Below, piece by piece: positions 58,555 to 64,000 of a stretch of DNA of 64,000 bases; positions within the stretch are counted from its first letter, which is position 1, and every line of letters starts with the position of its first letter. The DNA is from Cryptomeria japonica (lineage: Eukaryota; Streptophyta; Pinopsida; Cupressales; Cupressaceae): the NCBI RefSeq assembly GCF_030272615.1, contig NC_081407.1, positions 98,005,897 through 98,069,896 of the forward strand, given 5' to 3'. The notes under the pieces are model-generated. The model searched no databases and was not told where the DNA came from. It saw nothing but the letters and a program-made list of their open reading frames with translations. The translations under genes and the position numbers were made by a program.

Positions 58555-59395
58555 TGATTTAAGTAGATTATATGATATGATAAGTTCTTCAAGTGATGGT
58601 AGTTTAGTCCTCGAGAATCTAGAGGTAGGAACTTGTCATTGGAATAAAAAAATTGGATAGAAGATCTGAATATCAAGGTTTTAGCTTTAGAGAGCCATGC
58701 AGAGCAGCTGATGAATAATTTACAATGGATATCTCAGCAACAAGAGCAAAATAACCAAACAAGCTCAAATGGTACAAGATCAATCATCTACTAGCGATTC
58801 CAACTCATTGGAAAATAATTTAAGTGGATTATATGATAAGGTCTTCAAGTTATGGTAGTTTAGTCCTAGAAAATCTAGAGATGGCAACTCGTCATTGAAA
58901 TAAAAAAATTAAAATAGAAGATTTGAATATAAGGGTTTTAGCTTTAGAGAGCCATGCTGAGCAGGTAATGAATCACTGACAATGGATAAGTCAGCAACAA
59001 GAGCAAATAGCCAAACAAGCTCAAATGGTACAAGATCAATCATCTATTAGTGTGCTCGTTTGGGATCCAACAAAGAAGTTTGGTATTGGAGACAATGGGG
59101 ATGGAGAATAAAAGGGTGACAATGATTGTGTTTGGAAAGAAAGAGAATCTTAGGTAAGGATTAATAGTTTTTTAAGGTCAAGAAGATGCGAAAATTTAAG
59201 ATGCTTGGATTAAACAATTGATGGTGCATTTTAGTATTCATAATATGATTGAAGTGCAAAAAAATCATTTGCTCATTTACAATTGCGCAACCATGTTTTT
59301 GTATGGCAAGAAAGGTATCTTCGTGTGAAAAGAAGATACCAACAACATACTTCAGATATCTTATCATGGAGAATTTTTATCTAAAAGGTTATGAA
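58555..59395 (+). pseudogene. Decayed Ty3-type gag fragment with a ~245-bp tandem duplication
   Basis: Two units (about 58555-58800 and 58802-59048) share phrases such as GCTTTAGAGAGCCATGC, CAGCAACAAGAGCAAA and TGGTACAAGATCAATCATCT. One reading gives ALESHAEQLMNNLQWISQQQ, like a Gag N-terminal helix. Downstream readings DAWIKQLMVHFSIHN and FAHLQLRNHVFVWQERYLRV recall the capsid region of Ty3 Gag. Frames change repeatedly. No LTR or pol was found nearby. Confidence 0.45.
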
Positions 59396-59436
59396 ACTTG
59401 TAAAAAAAAGAGAAATAGGGAAGAGGCGCCAGTACG

Positions 59437-60555
59437 TGAAATTGCAGAAAGAAATGTTTGTATTGTAGTAATTTGAGAAACAAAACAAGGCAAATAAATA
59501 GAACAACATATGATGGAAAACACACCGTAAGGGTGGTTGCATAATTGGCAAACTAACTAACTACCACCTTAACTAAAAGCTTAATGAATTAACGCGAACA
59601 TTCCCCCCTTAATACATTAGGGTTACAAATAAAGCTACGAAAAAATACAAACTGCACTTTGCCAAGAGGCTTAGTGAGTACATCTGCCACCTGGGAAGAG
59701 GAAGGACAAAACTTGAGTTGAATACCGTGCTCGAGAACCTGTTCTCGAATATAGTGACAATCCACCTCAATGTGTTTGGTGCATTCATGAAAGACAAGAT
59801 TCTTAACAAGTTTTAAAACACCTTGATTGTCATTGAACAGTACGGGTGGACGATCATCTGAAATATCCATATTGGAGAAAATCTGATGGAGCCAAACCAC
59901 CTCGCCGACAACCTCTTGAGCAGCTCGATATTCAGCTTTAGTGGATGAAAGAGATGTGACATTCTACTTCTTACTCATCCACGAAATAGGGCCAGATCCA
60001 AGATGAAAAATATAGCCTGAGGTTGATTTGCGATCATCTAGAAATCTAGCATAATCCGAGTCAGCATATCCCTATAAGAAGAATTCCTCATTCTTCTTAT
60101 AGTCCAGACCATACTCAAGAGTACCTCGGACATACCTCAACACATGCTTGGCTGCCATCCAATGACATTTCTTTGGTTCCTGCATGAAGCGAAATAGAAG
60201 CCTATGCTATCATTCATAGCTTCTTGTGCTCCGTGATTACTCTCCACACTACATGCATCTTCAGGTGTTGTCGACATTCACTGCTCGCTAAGCCAACGAC
60301 TGCAAAACTTGCTTCTTTTGTAAACACCAAAGACTCAGAACAGAATCACCTTCCTTCAGCGCACTATTCCCTTGCTTGCTCTGATACCAAATGAAATTGC
60401 AGAAAGAAATGTTTGTATTGCAGTAATTTGAGAAACAGAACAAGGCAAATAAATAGAACAACATCTGATGGAAAACACACCGTAAGGGTGCTTGCATAAC
60501 TGGCAAACTAACTAACTACCACCTTAACTAACAACCTAATGAATTAACGCTAACA
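59437..60555 (-). mobile_element. Copia deletion derivative (1.1 kb) with LTRs, primer site and polypurine tract
   Basis: Two 164-bp LTRs (59437-59600 and 60392-60555) are flanked by GTACG (59432-59436, 60556-60560). On the minus strand TGGTATCAGAGC follows the 5' LTR after two bases, and AAGGGGGGAA precedes the 3' LTR. The 791-bp interior keeps only the primer-site leader and the C-terminal RT/RNase H tail, fused near 60188. The LTRs differ at about 9 positions (5.5%). Either it moved in deleted form or the deletion came later; the sequence alone does not decide. Confidence 0.9.
59589..60187 (-). pseudogene. Copia RT/RNase H C-terminal remnant
   Basis: Minus-strand readings [56 protein letters not shown] and the tail SSSQVADVLTKPLGKVQF are the C-terminal RT and RNase H of copia. 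Stops interrupt it near 60070 and 59965. The final 103 codons are open and end inside the left LTR. Everything N-terminal to it is deleted. Confidence 0.88.
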
Positions 60556-60580
60556 GTACGTATGCACCCTAGCTTCGGGG

Positions 60581-60604
60581 GTCCACGTGGAGTGCCACGT
60601 GGAC
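60581..60604. promoter_or_regulatory. Perfect palindrome with two G-boxes
   Basis: GTCCACGTGG, a 4-bp spacer AGTG, then CCACGTGGAC. Each arm contains CACGTGG, the G-box bound by bZIP and bHLH factors. It lies ~370 bp upstream of the candidate coding start at 60971, so a promoter role is plausible but unproven. A related sequence with one CCACGTGG recurs near 63594. Confidence 0.5.
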
Positions 60605-60970
60605 CCAGAGACCAAGTTTGACCCTCGGCCAGCTCAACCAGTGAGTTGGCAACCCAAAATCATGAGGTGGAAGTCCAATCATTTCATTTGCCATTTGTTC
60701 GTCGTGCATTGGTCTGAGGTGGAGAAATAGTGTCATTTTGTACCCTCGACCGGAACGTTTGCGGACCCACCCCGTTACTTGTCGACAATTTTCGACAATC
60801 TCAAATGCGGTTTACGCGTGGCAAATTTTTAGATGGCAACCCATTTCACTGAGCTCTCCCTCCAAAAATGACGCCGCCACTTTCAAACTTTCCAACCTGT
60901 CACATTAACTTCGCGTCCACTCACCCTACGTCCAACTGCCCCATCACGTTTTTCGAGCAGAGATGCATTC

Positions 60971-61280
60971 ATGGCGTTCGTCTCCTCGCATTTCGCTCCT
61001 GCGAAAGGTCGTCCACTTTGTGCGCTTTCTCCACTGAAGGGTTTTCATCACCTCACCTCTTGTTCGCCATGCCATGCAACCAAATCGGCAAGGACCCAGA
61101 ACGTGTGCACCTTCAATCGGGTAAAAGATTTGTTTTTGTCCTTAGAATTTTGGACTGTGGTCGATTTTTTGCCCTTCTTCCATTGTTTGACATTTCATTT
61201 GGTTTTTGCAGGGTTCGGCTATGACGAGGACGCATTGCGGTGGCTGTGATAGACCAACGACGACTCCCCCTTCAATCCAG
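60971..61280 (+). CDS. Possible 5' exons of a plastid-targeted protein gene
   Basis: Exon 1 (60971-61120, 50 codons) begins MAFVSSHFAPAKGRPLCALS. It is rich in Ser, Thr, Ala, Pro, Lys and Arg with almost no acidic residues, like a chloroplast transit peptide. It ends CGG|GTAAAAG. A T-rich intron ends TTTTGCAG at 61211, and exon 2 (61212-61280, 23 codons, GSAMTRTHCGGCDRP) ends ATCCAG|GTGAAG. Both join in phase 0. No family was recognised and no later exon was found; the next ~1.9 kb is repeat DNA, which would lie in an intron. The region is CpG-richer than its surroundings. An overlapping open frame from 60868 is less gene-like. Confidence 0.35.
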
Positions 61281-61539
61281 GTGAAGAAATGTCCTCACTA
61301 AGGCATGTCAATTCCGGTTTTTTGTTTGAAGGCTCCTTCCCTTTGCTATTTCGGTTTTTTTTTTCATTCTCTGTCTTTCTGCAATTCTTTGTGTTTCTGA
61401 GCACAACATGATGTGTTCTTGAACACAATTATATGCCAAAAGGGAATCATAATCCTTTGTTCAAGGTCCGCTTTTTTTGTTATGCTCACTACTGCGAGAA
61501 GAGGGGTTTACATTTCTTGCATTGTTATTTGTATTGATG

Positions 61540-63170
61540 GCTTCTAAAAGAATTTGTTGAATGCCAGAATTTTTGTTTGAGGGTTTGAGGGTTCGAGGAT
61601 TTGAATTGATACATGTTTGAATTATTACAATGCTTTGCAAAGTTCAATGGTTTTCGGTTGGAAGGGTTTCATTGATTGAATGTTCGAGGGTTTTAGTGTT
61701 TCAATGTTCCAATTTCTCGAAGGCTTTTGCATTCACTCACTGTTTTAATGGTTTCAATGCTCGAATGGTTGAGGGTATAGGGTTTTTGGGGTTTCCTTTG
61801 TTACATGGTTTCATTGCTTGAATGCTTTGGAGAGTTCAATGCCTTCGGTTTCCAAGGTTTCATTGATTGAATGTTCAAGGGTTTTAGTGTTTCAAATGTT
61901 TCAATGTTGCAATTTCTTGAAGGCTTTTGAATTCAATCACGGTTTTAATGGTTTCAATTCTCAAATGGTTGAGGGTATAGAGTTTTCAAGGTTTCCTTTG
62001 TTACATGGTTTCAATGCTCGAATGCTCCGGAGAGTTCAATGCCTTTGGTTTCCAAGGGTTTCACTGTTTCACTTTTGAAGAGATTGATTAGGGTTTCAAT
62101 GGTGCAAATAATTGAATTTGTTGAATGTTTAAATGGTTCAAATGTTTGAATTTGTCGAATGACGGAATTTTTGAGGGTTTCTAGGTTTTTTGGTTTCAAT
62201 GGTTCAAGTGTATATTTGAATATTCAAATGTTTGAGTCTTTGTGAGTTTTAGGGTTTGTGGGTTTGTGGGTTTGAGGGTTTGAATGATTCCAATGGTTTG
62301 AAGGGTTTCACTGTTTCAATGGTTTCATTGTCTCAATTTTTAACAAATTTCAATTCATTGCTTAAATGTACATTCAATGCTTGAATGGTTACATGTCTGA
62401 GTGTTTACAATCAATTAAATAGAAGTTTATTTGGTTGATTGAGAGTTAGTTGTCAACATACTTTTACTTTTCTTCTTTCAATGAACTCAGTAGTGGTTGT
62501 CATGTTTCAATACTTTCAATGTTCTCAAGTTACAAAAGTTTTGATACTTGTCATGTTTCAATAGTTTCAATAGTTGTTATGTTTGAATAGTTTCAATGTT
62601 TTGATGTCCCCAATGATTTAAATTATTCAATGGTGCAAATAATTGAATTTGTCGACTGCTTCAATGGTACAAATGTTTGATTTTGTCCAATGTTGGATTT
62701 TTTTAGGGTTTCTCGGTTTCAATGGTTTCAAGTGAATATTTGAATATTCGAATGTGTTTGAGTCATTGTCAGTTTCAGGGTTTGTGGCATTGAGGGTTTG
62801 AATGCTTTCAATGGTTCGAAGGGTTTCACTATTTCAATGGTTTCATTGTCTCAATTTTTAACAAATTTCAATTCAATGCTTAAATATACATTCAATGCTT
62901 GAATGGTTACATGTTTGAGTATTTACACTCAATTAAATAGAAGTCTATTTGGTTGATTTCGAGTTAGTTGTCAACATACTTTTACTATTCTTCTTTCAAT
63001 GAACTCGTTGATGGTTGTCATGTTTCAATAGTTGTCATGTTTCAATACTTTCAATGTTTTCAAGTTACAATAGTTTCAATACTTGTCTTGTTTCAATAGT
63101 TTCAATGTTTTGATGTCCCCGATGCTTTAAATTAGATTTTGAATGTTCACAAATGAAATACTTAATACTT
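61540..63170. repeat. TTTCAATG-rich array with ~200-bp and ~520-bp higher-order units
   Basis: The base phrase GTTTCAATGGTTTGAATG recurs throughout. Larger duplications are superimposed: about 61629-61816 and 61817-62026 (each with ATGGTTGAGGGTATAG), and about 62100-62628 and 62630-63150 (each starting GGTGCAAATAATTGAATTTG and ending near TTTTGATGTCCCC). Translations are artefacts. Confidence 0.85.
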
Positions 63171-63255
63171 GTCATGCTTCATTGTAACTAGTACTGTTTC
63201 TTTCCAACAATGCATGAACAGTAAATTAGAAAGCCTCAAACCCTTAGACATGAAC

Positions 63256-63545
63256 AATGGCATGTATGTGCAAACGTGTATGCACATGTGTATGTATTTG
63301 CACATGTCTATGCACATGTCTACGTATTTACACATGTGGTTGTATATGTCTATGTATGTACACATGTGTATGTACATGTATGAATCTACATGACTTACAA
63401 CTCAAATTTGAAGACATTCACTTTATGGACATGTACATTTATGTATGTATGTACATGTATATACATATGTGCACGTACATGTATATATGAATGTGCATGC
63501 ACATGTATTTACATATGTGCTTGAACATGTATATACATTGGTGTG
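63256..63545. repeat. Alternating purine-pyrimidine tract (ACATGTATGT type)
   Basis: Roughly 290 bp built mostly of GCACATGTSTATGTATTT-like 12-18-bp phrases, with a ~35-bp break near 63390-63425. Long runs alternate purine and pyrimidine, the pattern that favours Z-DNA. Met/Cys/His-rich translations in several frames are artefacts. Confidence 0.8.
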
Positions 63546-64000
63546 AGGATCCACTACGTGCACACCCTAACTTTGGGGACAATGTGTCATGCCACGTGGA
63601 ATGAGAGACCAACTTTGACCTCTGCCCAAGTATTTCGTTGATCTGTCTACAACAAGGTCATTGTGTGCTTTGATCTTCATTCACATGTAATGTGATGATT
63701 GGGCCAATATGTCAACATTTGGAACGAGAAGCCTCCAACCTTGCACAAATTGTACAACAAGCCAGGGACCTTACAATTAATTTCAAACAATTAAGTTCAA
63801 TTTGAAATAGTTCTTAGGCGGATTGAACAATCAAGTTCAAACAACTTTGATCCTTTATCTGATGCATTCACAAAAAACACGTTTTTCTTGTTTTGCACTC
63901 ATCTTACTCCCAAACAACGAGGACATGTCATTGTTTGAAAACCTTCGTGCTCTTCAATTCAAAGTGGCCGAAGGAAGTATGGAGGGAGAGCTTGGTGGAT
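63546..64000. other. Second copy of a promoter-like segment, then unassigned DNA
   Basis: 63553-63630 resembles 60556-60640: GTGCACACCCTAACTTTGGGG, GCCACGTGGA and GAGACCAACTTTGACC appear in the same order in both. The rest of the window has no recognised gene. Confidence 0.5.

Noticed and set aside
60868-61224. 118-codon + strand frame overlapping the proposed plastid-protein exon
   Set aside because: It runs through the inferred intron and its T-rich end; the alternative frame gives in-phase GT-AG exons and transit-peptide composition.
63162-63490. Met/Cys/His-rich open frames on both strands
   Set aside because: They are translations of the alternating ACATGT tract.

Overview
The window is plant nuclear DNA from a large, repeat-rich genome. 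A plant-specific HD2-type histone deacetylase gene, plant Ty1/copia and Ty3/gypsy (Tat-type) retrotransposons and plant hAT transposons are all recognisable. The very long intron and the density of old nested elements suggest a gymnosperm, probably a conifer; that is inference, because no species-diagnostic gene was recognised.

Layout. 1-1665: a palindromic tandem array, then a pyrimidine-rich tract. 1666-17970: one complete Ty3/gypsy element of Tat type, with 5-bp target duplication GTAAT, two ~775-bp LTRs, primer-binding site, polypurine tract, gag-protease, RT, two RNase H domains and integrase. Between pol and the 3' LTR it carries a second gene on the opposite strand, a plant mobile domain (PMD/MAIN-like) gene with its own TATA-like box, first exon, GT-AG intron and long second exon. 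Both genes are now broken by nonsense codons. 17971-18645: the tandem array into which the element inserted. 18646-21900: AT-rich DNA, an orphan protein-kinase C-terminal exon and a 39-bp tandem repeat.

22000-56650: the HD2 gene on the + strand. Ten coding exons can be placed with matching phase (about 338 codons). Seven lie within 24006-25761 and three within 56084-56647, separated by a 30.3-kb intron. That intron holds a fossil hAT transposase (32.1-33.6 kb) and a minus-strand copia element (33661-49358, target duplication CATGA). The copia element was itself invaded by a coding-poor LTR element (34054-39912, target duplication AAAAC) and by a 4-kb hAT transposon (44552-48557, 8-bp target duplication CTGCAAAC). 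LTR divergence by eye, about 7% for the host copia and 2.6% for the nested one, agrees with the nesting order.

56650-64000: HD2 3' flank, a decayed Ty3 gag fragment, a 1.1-kb copia deletion derivative that keeps LTRs, primer site and polypurine tract (59437-60555, target duplication GTACG), a possible 5' end of a plastid-targeted protein gene (60971-61280), a 1.6-kb array rich in TTTCAATG, and an ACATGT-type alternating tract.

The most unusual object is the Tat element with an intron-containing antisense PMD gene. Imperfect ~20-bp arrays with the core GCGTCTGTG lie near both ends of its internal region, in the same orientation relative to each of the two opposing genes. All coordinates and phases were read by eye; no alignment or database search was run.
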